A DNA stretch of 64,000 nt. Source: Melanopsichium pennsylvanicum. Lineage: Eukaryota > Basidiomycota > Ustilaginomycetes > Ustilaginales. How positions within the stretch are numbered: the first letter of the stretch is position 1; each line of letters opens with the position of its first letter. The translations under genes and the position numbers were made by a program. The DNA lies in NCBI GenBank assembly GCA_900208305.1, contig OAPG01000017.1, forward strand, positions 248,001 through 312,000, in the 5' to 3' direction. This document shows positions 27,282-38,234 of this stretch, in pieces. Below the pieces are notes generated by a model. The model was not told where the DNA came from and did not search any database. It was given only the letters and a program-made list of their open reading frames with translations.

Positions 27282-30200
27282 CTAAGTAGTGGATGAGGAT
27301 TGTGATGATTGTTGTTGTTGGTGTTGTTGTTGTTGTTGCATGATCAAATCTATTTGTACTGAAGCTAACCAATCAGCTAAACCTTTACCACTACTTGGTC
27401 CCTGTATACCGTCATCCGAATAGTATTCTTTCAATGCAAATGGTTCTGCTGGAGAAAGTAATTGACTTTCTGAAATGTTGGTTGGTACACTGAACAGTGG
27501 TGCTACCATAGCTGACAATCCTCCTCCTCCTCCTCCTCTTCCTGCTGCTGTTGTTACTGATGGTGGTGATGAATTGACATCTGGACGTGCCAGAGTTGGA
27601 GCGGTGATGGAAGGTCCCGAAAGGGTGGTGGGTAGAGTAGAACCAGTGGTAGTAGTAGCAGCAAAGCCGTTCATATTGGGACCGAAAGATAAGCTGAGTA
27701 TACCCGAGGGCGATTCTGTTTCAGGTGAAGCATGGTGGGATGACGTGGATGTGGATGTTGTGCTATGCGCTTGTGTTGCAAGCTTATTAGCACTGGCAGT
27801 GACGCTTGCTGGGTTGAAAAAAGTTGCTGCCGCCGTTGCAAACTCAGTTGCACATGGTACAGCACCATTACTATTACTTGTCTGGTTCGACAACGCAATC
27901 GATGTACGAGGTGAGACGGGCAACGGTTGAATAAACATGGCTTTGGTAGGAGAACCCAAATTCGATGCTCTGTGCACATCATTGTCTCTACTACCCATGC
28001 TCTTCCTACTGCGGCTAGCCACCGAACTACGTCTCAGTGCTTCGGCCGAGCGTTTCACACCTTGTTGCTTCTGTGTAGCACTTTGGTGTCCACTGCTACC
28101 GCTACTCTCGCTCCCGTGAGCTTGGACTTGCGAACCAGGGCTCTTCTGTCGAGATCGTGGATGCAAGAGAGGAATGATGTTTTTGTCAATCTTTAAATCA
28201 CGAAGATTAGCCAAATCGGGTTGAGACTGAACAAATGCATCGAAGCTCGTCTGAACTGCATTGCGCAGCTGTTGGATCAACTTGAGGCATCCTTGCGCAA
28301 AGTTGAGCAAAGATGGGAGGCAAGCAGATGCGTCAAGTGTTGACGCTTCCAGATCCTGAATGCATTCGTCGATCATCTTTGTAAAGTGCATCAATGTAGG
28401 CCAGCAGATCGCTTCGTTCGACAATCCAGGTACACCTTGTCCCTTGCTACGAATTAACAGCAGTGCGGCTGTGGCGAGAGTCATGCAAGGCTCGGTGTAA
28501 TACTGGAACCACCATGCCGAGCCCATATGATCCGAAAATCGATTCTGCATCTTTCGCAGCTCGCGTACGGCTATGATCGACCGAAGTGCACTATCGGTTG
28601 CAATGTGACGGCTGGTGGCTAGCTCACCGTTGGTGATTCGCCCATTTGGGAAGAAGAACTGTCTATGAAGAGAGCCTCGCTGCCATGCGGTGGTAAGTTG
28701 GAGCCAGCATCGACGCCGGGCTCGGAAAGGATCGCGAGCGTCGTACGACAAGTCGGGATTGTCCCAATTGTAGGATGGATGCACTTTTGACAGTGTATCC
28801 AGCATGGCTTTGTCAGTCTCCATGGCTTTTCGGTGGAGAGGTGGACCATAACACAGAGTACTTGACACAAGCTGGGCCATTTTGCCACCTTGCACTTCGA
28901 GGTAGGCCAGCGTCGGATCGGGTGGTGCGCCGCACGCTGACCAGGGGGCTGCATCGCTGGGCTGGTCCACACTGAATTGCGACTCGACAATCAACGGTTT
29001 GGTGTTGGCGCCAACTGCAAATGCGTGATCGTATCCATAGACGAGCCATGCAAGTCTCCTGCGATGATCCAATTCGAGCTGAGAGTAGTTGACGTTACTG
29101 CCAGGATCTTCAAAGAGGTTGCAGCCCTTGGCGGCACGCATGGTGACGTTCCAGCGTGGAAATTGGTTGGAACCTGTGCCATGTAGACCCTGATTGGACC
29201 ACAGAGAAAATGCAGAGAGGTTTGCCTGAACGAGCTCGGCAGTCATTTCGTCGAGACGGACGCATTCTTCGACGAGGGTTGGTACGTGATAAGTGAGGAG
29301 CAATAGCGCCTTGACGCGGGGATTGGCATTGGACTCGAGCTTGACAGGCCCAGCTGTGGCGATGCCGGGTCGAGAGATGGGAAACGTCTCTGAGATGGAC
29401 TCTGGCGCCATGGACTCGACGGTCTCACCTAGCACGCTGGCCAGAAGCGCAAGCCTCGAAAGATCACCTTTTTGCAGAAGAATGCCAGCCACGGTAGCGT
29501 TGGGATCGCCATGGCGATCGTGTTTCTGGGCAGGGACAATGACTCTGACCCAAAGATCCTTCATCTGAGTCTCGAGCAAGTCTTGAGAGGTTACGAGGAA
29601 TTTCCAGTCGACATCCCAAAGATAATGTCGGAGCAGAATCTGCAAATGAGACCAATCTGGCAGAATGGCACAAAAGTCAACGATCTTGGTCAAGCAAGCG
29701 GGCTCAAGATAGCGAGACACGGCGGAAGGGGAAGGCGCAGGTGAGCTGCTGGTGGTACAAGTAGAGTCGGGTGATGCGTAGCTATTGCCATGTGGATCGT
29801 CTTGAACGTCGAGATCTTTAAGCATAAGATTGATGAAACTCATCATGGGATGTTCTGGAGGCTGCTGAGGATCGGATGGCTGCTGAGGGTCTGAATCGTC
29901 GCCTTGCTCTTCCTTTGTTGCTCCAAGGATAGCATTGATCTCGGCAAGAGACCTTCTTGCTTGCTTCTTTTGCAAAGCTGTTGAAAAAGAGTGATTTAGA
30001 CGTATGAAGAAGCATGGGTGAGATGATGAGCATGGTCAGCATGTTCGCTCGTAAATTAAAGCGTGTGTTATGGATTTTGATGAATAATTTGAGGATGTAC
30101 AACCTACTTTCCGGATCAAGTTCGCTCGTATTAAAGGTCTTGCAAAGATGCTCGGTACCTCTGCGAATACATGTGGAACATGGTCTTTGTCGATCGCACT

Positions 30201-30389
30201 GCATAATGGCCAAGAGGAAACAGAGTGAATCAAACAGTGTCAGCGGCGTGACTGTATGGCATGAATAAGCTGTGATCAAGTTCAAAGCGGTCTTGATCTT
30301 ACCTTGACTTTACGTAGATAGCATTCGAGGCACACGGTCGGTTGGCCAAGTTTGCGCCTGCTGCTTCCGATGGAAGAGACAGGCGGCAT
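27282..30389 (-). CDS. Zn(II)2Cys6 fungal transcription factor
   Basis: Three exons are inferred: 30303-30389, 30108-30198 and 27282-29977, giving 957 aa. Introns 30199-30302 (GTAAGA..TGCAG) and 29978-30107 (GTAGGT..CAACAG) restore the zinc cluster CLECYLRKVK-CDRQRPCSTC-C, residues 20-49, with the six-cysteine spacing of Gal4-type regulators. The first intron splits the cluster. The rest has a helical middle region (about 120-620) of the kind seen in fungal-specific regulators, then a Ser/Thr/Gly-rich tail with homopolymer Gly and a Gln-rich end (QQQQQHQQQQ). Targets are unknown. It converges with the queuosine-salvage gene 176 bp away. Confidence 0.87.
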
Positions 30390-31134
30390 GATGATGATGA
30401 TGACGCTATGCTGTATGCGGCTATCCGGTATGAGACAGCTTGGTTGAGCCAGACAGGCAGCGTTATGCTCTGAGCATTGAGTATCTGTGATGGCAAGGCT
30501 GATGGTGTCGTTGATCAGTGATTTAGATAGAGTGATGATAGAGGGAGAAAGATTGGGGAAGAGAATGTAGAGGATGGGTATCTGCGTCGCAAAAGTGTAT
30601 GTTTCCAAAATGCTCAGCTGCGATTCTGTTGAGTCTGTAGTCCAAGCGTGAGTTGCCACCAAGGTTTAGGGACTGTTGGTCTTTATCCGCAGTTGAGCCA
30701 GATCGGCGTAGTTGGGTTGAGTGATAAAGACGAGAATGCGCCTCAATTACGTTCTGGCTTGTAAAAGTGGGCTGGCTGCATATGCTGAGATCAGGTCAAG
30801 ACGGATATGCAGCAAGATGAAATGAAAGGAAAGCGCGAGAATGCGGTCTCGTGACCTTGTGAAACTCGTGATGAAGTACGAGAAACGGACGCCTTGCCAA
30901 AATTGTAGCTATGTTGTGTACAGTGGGATGATGTCGAGGTCGGTGTCGATATTGCACAGTGATGAGGAGCAAAGCTAATATTTTGGTTATCGTGCCATGG
31001 CAAGCTGGTTTGAGTCATAGGATGCGGGAACTAGTGGCGATGATGATGGATATTAGAGATGTGGTGAAGAGGGGATAGATTCAAGGTTGAAGAGAGGGAA
31101 AGTAAGGGTTGATAGGGTCGCCCTATTCGCCTGA

Positions 31135-31136
31135 GC

Positions 31137-31177
<41 letters not shown>

Positions 31178-31178
31178 G
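31135..31178. repeat. (GA)n microsatellite
   Basis: About 44 nt of nearly pure GA dinucleotides on the plus strand. Confidence 0.9.
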
Positions 31179-32352
31179 GATGGAGGGGGGGGGAGAGATG
31201 GACTGTATAGACGAGACTGCCAGGGTAGAAGGAAGGCTGACCCAGGAAACAACTATGCTTGCAGCCAATAGAAGGAGAAGGTGGAAAAGCGGCTTGAAGA
31301 ATATCGATTGGTTATGCGTCTGTGCCGCAGGTTTGGGCGGTGAGCACTTTTGCGGGAAGAGAGATCGGAGAATAGTTTTCAAGCAAAGAGGTTTGATGGG
31401 TGTGAATTGTTTCTGTAGGGCAGCCAAGAAGGATTGAGCGAGATGTGGTATACAGTATGTATTAATAAATTACTGTGGAGTACGATTGAAGATTCAGCCA
31501 CAAGGGTTAGGATGTGTCGACTAGAACCACGCTACATTGATGATATCACGACGTTGGTCGGGAGGAGGAGTAATGTAGTACAGTCAGTGGTGATGCCGAT
31601 GCATTACCGGTGTGTGGACACCCAGAAAGATTTGACAGCCGATCTGGTTGCATTGTTATGCTGTGAATTGCAAATTCGAGCTGAAACCATGGTTCACTTG
31701 AGAAAGTCAAGGGTTTTTTTTTTTTTATGAAATAGTAAGAGAGTGAGTGCACCTTTGTTGTTCACTCGCTTCAGTGACGATTGATGTCGACTCACTTGTT
31801 AGTTTCATGTGCATTTGGGATTTTTCATCGCTGAGTTAACTCGTGTAATTTAGTTTATATGACACTAATGTTAATGTTCTTCCGACAGATATCGCCCACA
31901 CAAAGTCCGCTAAAGATTTGTCTCCCGAATTTGAAATTATTCTAATCAGTTTTCTTGGCCTTGACTAATTATTTTATTAATAATAGTCTGAATGCGGTTC
32001 ACAGCATTTCGTAGAGATTGTGCTGCGAGCTATGTCGACTTGAACAATCACTATGCTTTTTGGGCAAGTCGAGATTACCAAACCAACTTTGTGGTGGAAA
32101 TTACAAGAATCTTGCTCGTTGACCAATCAGCAAACCTACATTTCCAATCTTGTGTTTCTACACCCTTACTTTGATCTGGCATGGTGGATCTACTACGACA
32201 AGAAATCATTTTTGACCCCCGCCCTCAATCCGATCCTCTTTTGTGGTACGGTTATGCAATTGCTTTCATTCATGCAGCATGCAGCAATCACGACTGATCG
32301 CCTGAGTCCGGTTCAATCTCAGATTTGTCGAGAACCAAGTCTGTGAGTCCTT

Positions 32353-32380
32353 GTGGATGTGGATGTGGATGTGGATGTGG
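32353..32380. repeat. (GTGGAT)n hexamer repeat
   Basis: Between four and five tandem GTGGAT units. Confidence 0.9.
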
Positions 32381-32733
32381 CTATGCTCAGATTTGATTCA
32401 CGTTCATCTCAGGTACGCGAGAAGAAAAGTGGAGGGGGAAGTGGATTTGCAATAGACACATTCTGATTGGTCAAAGTGTGATTATCGCGCTGGCTGGCTG
32501 GCTCGCTGCTTGCTGACATTGACAATACATTTTCAAAATGTACTGAATCGTAATTAACTTACCCTGTCTAGTCAACCCAGAACAAATTTACTTATTACTT
32601 GACCTTGCTACCCCAAACATCGTATCAAAATATACATCGTTCTCAAGTGTGCTTAAAAGAATGTAATGACTATATAGTGTACTCAAGATTTGCTTAGAAA
32701 AACAAGAGATCTTGCCATTTGAATGACTCGCAA

Positions 32734-35700
32734 TTACAAAGCATTTGGAGGTTTCCAATTCAATCTTCTACCAACATCATAGATATCCTCCAAAACATCC
32801 TCCAATCGATCACTACTCTTAAACATCTCATACAATCTAAACAACTTTAAAGCAGCCAAAGCATCCTCGATTGAATCATGTCCACCTTCCACAGCGATGG
32901 ATCCTGCTCCTGTTGCTGAATGTACCACTGATTCCACCGCTTCTTTCCCTTCTTTACCCGGTTTCGATGCTTTCGAAAAAGACAAACCTTTCTCTTCTTG
33001 CTCTTGTTGATCCTCTTCTTGTTGCTCTTGTTTTGCCGTAATCTGATTGTTCGCATTTGCGCCCGATTGAATATCAATCTTGAGTAAGAACCAAGATAAA
33101 AACCTCAAACTCAACCTCCTCGGATGATTCGTCGAATGATACAAATCCACCGTATCAATCACCTGATTTGGAGCAACATAAATGTTGATGATCCTAAAAT
33201 CCTTCTTCAATCCATGTCCAATGAAAATACATCCCCTATCCACCAACAATCTCAACTTCTTATACGCCGCTTTCAATGGTACAACCGTATGCTTGGATGT
33301 TTTAGGATCCAAATCTCCTGGTAGAATACCAGAGAATTTGGTCAAATAATCCACCACTTGTTCCTCAGTGTAAATGTGATCATCAATAAATGCCTCACCT
33401 TCCTTCTCCCCCTGTCCACGTATCACCGAGACTCGCGCTAATGACAATCTCGTGGGTCGAATAACAGATCGAGTACCATCCGATCGAATCTCAAGCTCCT
33501 CCTGGTTGAGCGCAACAAACTCGGCATCAATCGCAACCAACGTTCCCGCTCCCGGCAATTCCTCATCCTCAGACAACAAACTGTGACGAATCCGCTTCGC
33601 ATCCCGATGCAGCGAAATGTTGAAATCACGATAGAGAATCGTTGAATCAATCGAAGTGCGTCCCTGATAAAGTTCCAACATGGAAATACCTTCCACATCC
33701 TCTCTCTCCCACATGAGCACTGAAGGTATCTTCCACACGTTTTGGAATCCTAGCGCTTCCGACTCGCAAACATTTCGAACCAGAAAATCGTTGAACAGAT
33801 ACCACGGTCCCAGCTGATTCGCTTTCGCTTTCGCGCTTTTCTTGCTGGATCCTGCGCCACCACACGCCCAAGCATTCGTCATCCTCGGCGTGCTAGTCGC
33901 TGCGCTGGTGCCATCGCCATGGTTCAAACATGATGTGGCTTCGGCTTCGGGAACACGAACAATCGCGCATAAGTGCGGCTGTTCTTTGTCCGCCGAGATC
34001 TGTACCACCATCGACCGCAGCTTGTACATCGCCGGCTTTCCACCAAGCGTGGCTTTCGCCCTGTCCATGTCTGCGCTCGTGTAGATGGGTAACACGCGCA
34101 CATCGTCGCCATACACACCAATGGCGATGCGCGGAGGCAGGTACGTGCGTCTGCTCTCCGCAGTCGGCTGCGATACTGCTTTGCCGTCACCGCGTGGACC
34201 GGTAGGCAAGGGAGAGCCACCACCGCGACGATTGCCGTTGTCATTGCCATTGTTATTGTTGTTGTTCTTGTTGGACCCAGCTATCCCCATATAGCCTATC
34301 TTGCTGTAAGGCGGTTGCTGCTGCTGCTGCTGCTGCTGCATGGATCCGCCTCGTCCGCCTGCGCCCATCGGTGGCGCCTTGTTGTTGATCTGATTATCAT
34401 CTAGCCAGTAGTGCAGGTGCTCGGGTGCCTGTATGGCTGCATTCACCGACAGCACTCGTGGCAGCTCCGCGGTCGCAGGCATGACTCTTCGAGTTCGGAA
34501 CATGGCCGTGAATTGGCACGCTCGGCAGGGCGCCCTGTTCTGCACTTCGCGCACCAGCGATGCACGCAGCACAGAAGCGAAATCAGACGGCGGCGCCGGC
34601 TCGTTCGACATGGGTCGGCGTGGGTAGATCAAGTCAACTGACAGCAAAGGGTTGCTGCGGTTCGACTCGCGTCCGCAGTGAATGCATACAGTTTTCGTGA
34701 CAGTGTTGAGCGCAAACAGCTTGGCGACGGTCGAAGACCATCCCGGAAGCACGGCATCGGTGCGTATTGGCGATGGGGGGGATTGAGGATCGCCTTGCAT
34801 TCTTCGTCCTCCACCGGAACCTCCACGATTGCTGCTCATCGGAGGACCCAGACCAGGCGGGGCACCAGCAGGTGACGCACGAGATGACGCTGTACCACTG
34901 CCAAACGTTGTGCTGCTGCTTGCTGGTGCACCGCCCTGCGATACCTGCGCCTCGTTTGCAGTACAATCGAGCACAAACCGATTGAGCGTTTGCACGAGTT
35001 GGCTGTACACGATTTCGTTCTTGCCCGCTCCACTGGCGCTCGAGACGTTGGTCAAACTATCTTCGCGATCCAACAGACCGAGACTTGCCGCCTTGTGACT
35101 GTTGCCGAATGCACGCAGGAAGTTGCTCGCCTGACAATTCGCACCTCTGGCGTCTTCCAACATGCGGAACAGGAAGCCAGCCTCGCACAGCAAGCAGTTC
35201 TCCCGCGCACAATTTTGCAGGATATGCGCCTTGGCCGTTTCTCGATACGGCGGCAAGTAGTGGAGAGCTTGCAGATACGAGTTGGCATACGAGTTTTGGA
35301 TGTGTGTTTCGAGACCACTATACTGGGTCTTGTTATAAAAGCCAAAGTCAAAGTCCTCGACACCGAATCGCGAGTATTGGATCGTCTTGAGACGGTAGTA
35401 CGATGGCATTTGGCCTTTAGCTAGCATTGCTTCTGCGGTCTCGAGATCCTCCTGGCCTTCCTCTTCGTCCGATGCGTCGCTGTCATCCGAGATTTCGTCA
35501 GAGCCTTGGCCATCCGAGCCATCGCTTCCATTATTGCGCATTTCATCTGCTAGGCTGTCCTCTTTCGCTCCCAGCTTGGACTTAGCTGATGCGGCGGCTG
35601 CCGTCGGGGTGCTGTCTGAGGCGGTCTTTCTCTCGAACCTTGAATCGGTCGAGTTGGATACACTGTCTGATCCAGTCTCGGCTCTCTTCTTTTCCGCCTT

Positions 35701-37158
35701 CTTCTTCTTCTTGTCTGCTGCCGTGATGCCAGCGGCTGCTGCAGCTGCGGCCTTTTTGCTTTGCTCCTTCTCCTTTTCGCTGCGGAACAATGGAATACCA
35801 ATCTTCTTCCTATCCTCGGGCCTGTGCAGTGCGCTGGCGCGAATGCCTCCTGGACCCTTGCCAGAAACCTGGTTGCGCTTTCCTCTGAGGTGCGGAGGAA
35901 GACTCGCGTAGCCTAAATAATCGACGGTCTTGAGGTTGCCGAGCACGGTAGGATCTACTTTTGTGGATGGATTGAACAGTGGCGAAGCTTCCGACACGTA
36001 CTGCTCGTAATCAAAGTACGACATGAGCTTCTCGTTATAGTGTGGCATTCCGATGGATGAAAGCGGCGTCTCGGTGGACCAGTTGACAAAGGGCGTTGGT
36101 TCAACCATGTCAGGAAACTCCAACGAAGACGAGCTGAAGGTGTTGAATCGCAGGTTCGACGTGTCGCTGGAGCTACTCCAGAGACGAACGCTGCCGTCTG
36201 CTTCTCCGAAGGCAATGTAGTCAGCAGATGGGGAGATGGCGAGCGAGGTGATGAACGAGCTGGCGTTGGTGTACAAGAACCTGCCTTCGCCGGGCGTTGC
36301 GATATCCACGATCTGGAACTGGCCTTGCGGGGCCGAGACGATGACGGTTGAAGAGAGTTTTGGATGGATGGCGAGAAGTGATGGACCGCCGGGAGCGGCA
36401 AAGGGGATTGGTACGAGTGCCCGCATGGTGCGCAGATCGTGTACCTTGATGAGCGGTTCTGGCACTGGGTGACCTTGACGAACCGTCCAGCCGACCGAGT
36501 AGAGGATGTTTCCGTCTGCTTGAACGTCAACCAGACCTCCAGGATGTGCGTGCAGCCTGTGCTCAATTTTGAGCGTACGCGGATCACGAAGTTGAACATG
36601 GCCATTGACTGTGCCGGCACAAACGTACCTGCCACTCTTGCGCACATGCACAATGGGAGCTTCTGACGCAACGGTGCGCACGAGGGCACCTGTGCTATTG
36701 TTGACGGTAAGAATGAGATCGTTGTCGTTGTCGATCTCTCCTGTGTTGGCGGCGGAGTGTGAAAGACCGGCAGCGATGATATCGGAGCTGGCAGCAAGGG
36801 GCGAAGCGCACATGGAGACAAAATTCATGGCATCGGTGCCGGTATCTTGGGTGGTAGCAGTCCATTTGGCGAGCCCGCGACGCTGAGAGCATTTTATTCC
36901 ATTATCGCCGATGGAGTAAATGTGACGTTCATCTGCCATGATGCCTTTGGCTGGTGAAGGACGAGAGGGGACGCCGTGGGCAGCGTACGAGGTGTAGCGC
37001 GAAAGTTGAGGAGAGTACAGCGAGGAGATGGTGCCGAAAGATGTGCCTTGCCAGAGGAGCTCAGAGTAGGGGTCAAAAGCGAGTGCGGTGATGGCTGGTG
37101 GTAGGCCCATAGGTCCATTTGGATTGACATGATGGGCATGCTCGCTCCAGTCGGCCAT
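32734..37158 (-). CDS. PAN2: PAN2, catalytic subunit of the Pan2-Pan3 deadenylase
   Basis: Trims poly(A) tails of mRNAs bound by Pab1, with Pan3. It is a single exon of 1,474 aa. N-terminal WD40 propeller about 1-330; a linker with basic and acidic low-complexity stretches follows (about 430-590); the catalytically dead ubiquitin-hydrolase-like domain about 600-1130 with zinc-type CxxC pairs (CARENCLLC, CIHCGRES, CRACQ); DEDD exonuclease about 1205-1440 with IDAEF, HGLKKDF and HDSIEDALAAL. Poly-Gln (CAG/CTG tract 34315-34340) and poly-Asn runs, about residues 940-975, interrupt the middle domain. It is divergent from CHO1. Confidence 0.95.
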   Translation of the reverse strand: MADWSEHAHHVNPNGPMGLPPAITALAFDPYSELLWQGTSFGTISSLYSPQLSRYTSYAAHGVPSRPSPAKGIMADERHIYSIGDNGIKCSQRRGLAKWTATTQDTGTDAMNFVSMCASPLAASSDIIAAGLSHSAANTGEIDNDNDLILTVNNSTGALVRTVASEAPIVHVRKSGRYVCAGTVNGHVQLRDPRTLKIEHRLHAHPGGLVDVQADGNILYSVGWTVRQGHPVPEPLIKVHDLRTMRALVPIPFAAPGGPSLLAIHPKLSSTVIVSAPQGQFQIVDIATPGEGRFLYTNASSFITSLAISPSADYIAFGEADGSVRLWSSSSDTSNLRFNTFSSSSLEFPDMVEPTPFVNWSTETPLSSIGMPHYNEKLMSYFDYEQYVSEASPLFNPSTKVDPTVLGNLKTVDYLGYASLPPHLRGKRNQVSGKGPGGIRASALHRPEDRKKIGIPLFRSEKEKEQSKKAAAAAAAGITAADKKKKKAEKKRAETGSDSVSNSTDSRFERKTASDSTPTAAAASAKSKLGAKEDSLADEMRNNGSDGSDGQGSDEISDDSDASDEEEGQEDLETAEAMLAKGQMPSYYRLKTIQYSRFGVEDFDFGFYNKTQYSGLETHIQNSYANSYLQALHYLPPYRETAKAHILQNCARENCLLCEAGFLFRMLEDARGANCQASNFLRAFGNSHKAASLGLLDREDSLTNVSSASGAGKNEIVYSQLVQTLNRFVLDCTANEAQVSQGGAPASSSTTFGSGTASSRASPAGAPPGLGPPMSSNRGGSGGGRRMQGDPQSPPSPIRTDAVLPGWSSTVAKLFALNTVTKTVCIHCGRESNRSNPLLSVDLIYPRRPMSNEPAPPSDFASVLRASLVREVQNRAPCRACQFTAMFRTRRVMPATAELPRVLSVNAAIQAPEHLHYWLDDNQINNKAPPMGAGGRGGSMQQQQQQQQPPYSKIGYMGIAGSNKNNNNNNGNDNGNRRGGGSPLPTGPRGDGKAVSQPTAESRRTYLPPRIAIGVYGDDVRVLPIYTSADMDRAKATLGGKPAMYKLRSMVVQISADKEQPHLCAIVRVPEAEATSCLNHGDGTSAATSTPRMTNAWACGGAGSSKKSAKAKANQLGPWYLFNDFLVRNVCESEALGFQNVWKIPSVLMWEREDVEGISMLELYQGRTSIDSTILYRDFNISLHRDAKRIRHSLLSEDEELPGAGTLVAIDAEFVALNQEELEIRSDGTRSVIRPTRLSLARVSVIRGQGEKEGEAFIDDHIYTEEQVVDYLTKFSGILPGDLDPKTSKHTVVPLKAAYKKLRLLVDRGCIFIGHGLKKDFRIINIYVAPNQVIDTVDLYHSTNHPRRLSLRFLSWFLLKIDIQSGANANNQITAKQEQQEEDQQEQEEKGLSFSKASKPGKEGKEAVESVVHSATGAGSIAVEGGHDSIEDALAALKLFRLYEMFKSSDRLEDVLEDIYDVGRRLNWKPPNAL
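34315..34340. repeat. Trinucleotide (CTG/CAG) tract in PAN2
   Basis: Encodes nine consecutive glutamines in PAN2; a poly-Asn tract follows about 20 residues later in the protein. Confidence 0.9.
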
Positions 37159-38234
37159 GTTGAACGAGAAGGAAGGGGTGATGCGGCGTGGTCGTGAAGG
37201 CGATCAAGCTTCTGAACAAGAAACAAAGCGATCAGATAGGCTGCAGTTCGTAGTATGATGAGATCGGAGCGATGGACGAGGAGACAGCGTTTTGCCACTG
37301 GGAGAGCATTGCTTTGTGTGCAGGGTGTTGGACGAGGAGGAGGATGCGGTTCAAGTGTGAAGAGGATGGCGGCTGACGCGATGCGAGATGTGACGTTGTA
37401 CAGTACAGTACAGTACGCGGTCACACTGCCGACGAATGCAATGTTTTGGTAGAGTCTGGATGGTGTGGTCGAGATATGACGGTGACAGGAAAGCAATCGC
37501 AGATGAAGTGGGTGTCAACGAGAGGGACATAGACGAGTTGGTGACCAATGTATCCATGTCGGACGAGGCGCGACTCTTGTAATCGCGCTCGACCCCTTGC
37601 ATTTATTTATTTCATTCTATTTGTTCCATTTTGTAGCCTTAACATTATACAAACAGAAAATAATTTGCATGGTTTACACGTGCCCCCACTGCTACGAAAC
37701 CCAATTTTATTTAGGTGCAAATTTTTCTCCACATGTACACAACCAATAACACCAACACCGCGTCTGTGCGTCGCACAGCCATGTTTTATTCGAATTGAAA
37801 GCAAAAAAAAACCAGCTTCAATTTTATTTTATTTGTAATTTGGCTGAGAACGATGAATGTTGCTCAGTCAACCATGTTACACTCTATGCAACACCACGCA
37901 ACACACCGCGTATGTATCTGCGTCGAGTGGGATTCGTATTGAAGTTCGAATTGGAATTCGAATTTTGGAATTGGGCATTTGGCGTCAGTTTCGTCATTTC
38001 AAAAGATCATCTCGACACAGGCAGTCAGCCAGTCAGCCAGCCTAGCCAGCCCAGCCAGCCAGTCAGTCACAAATTGCATTTGCATTTGCACCGTGCGTGA
38101 TTTTCTGTCTTTCCCCCCCTTTTGGTTGTTCTTCTTATGCTAGCTTTCCAACCACATTCATCCGCTGCCATTCGACCACCATCATTCATAAGCAGGTTTT
38201 ACCAAGTTCTTTCACACCAAAAGTCCACACTTTG
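37159..38234. other. Divergent promoter region, PAN2 / phosphatidylserine synthase
   Basis: About 1.1 kb. Contains GTACA tandem repeats at 37398-37416 and a CAGTCAGC-type minisatellite at 38022-38070, close to the CHO1 start. No gene is seen. Confidence 0.7.
38022..38070. repeat. CAGT/CAGC minisatellite upstream of CHO1
   Basis: About 49 nt of imperfect 4-bp units (CAGT, CAGC, CTAG) ending 165 bp before the CHO1 start codon. Confidence 0.85.

Larger units (their letters stand above)
30390..32733. other. Gene-poor interval of 2.3 kb
   Basis: The longest host interval without a convincing gene. It contains a GA tract at 31135-31178, a (GTGGAT)n run at 32353-32380 and an AT-rich stretch around 31850-31990. 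Several open frames of 60-125 codons exist but are low-complexity or mutually overlapping. A non-coding transcript cannot be excluded. Confidence 0.6.

Noticed and set aside
31053..31427. 124-codon minus-strand frame with a hydrophobic stretch
   Set aside because: Its Ser/Leu-rich part is simply the translated GA microsatellite; no family match.
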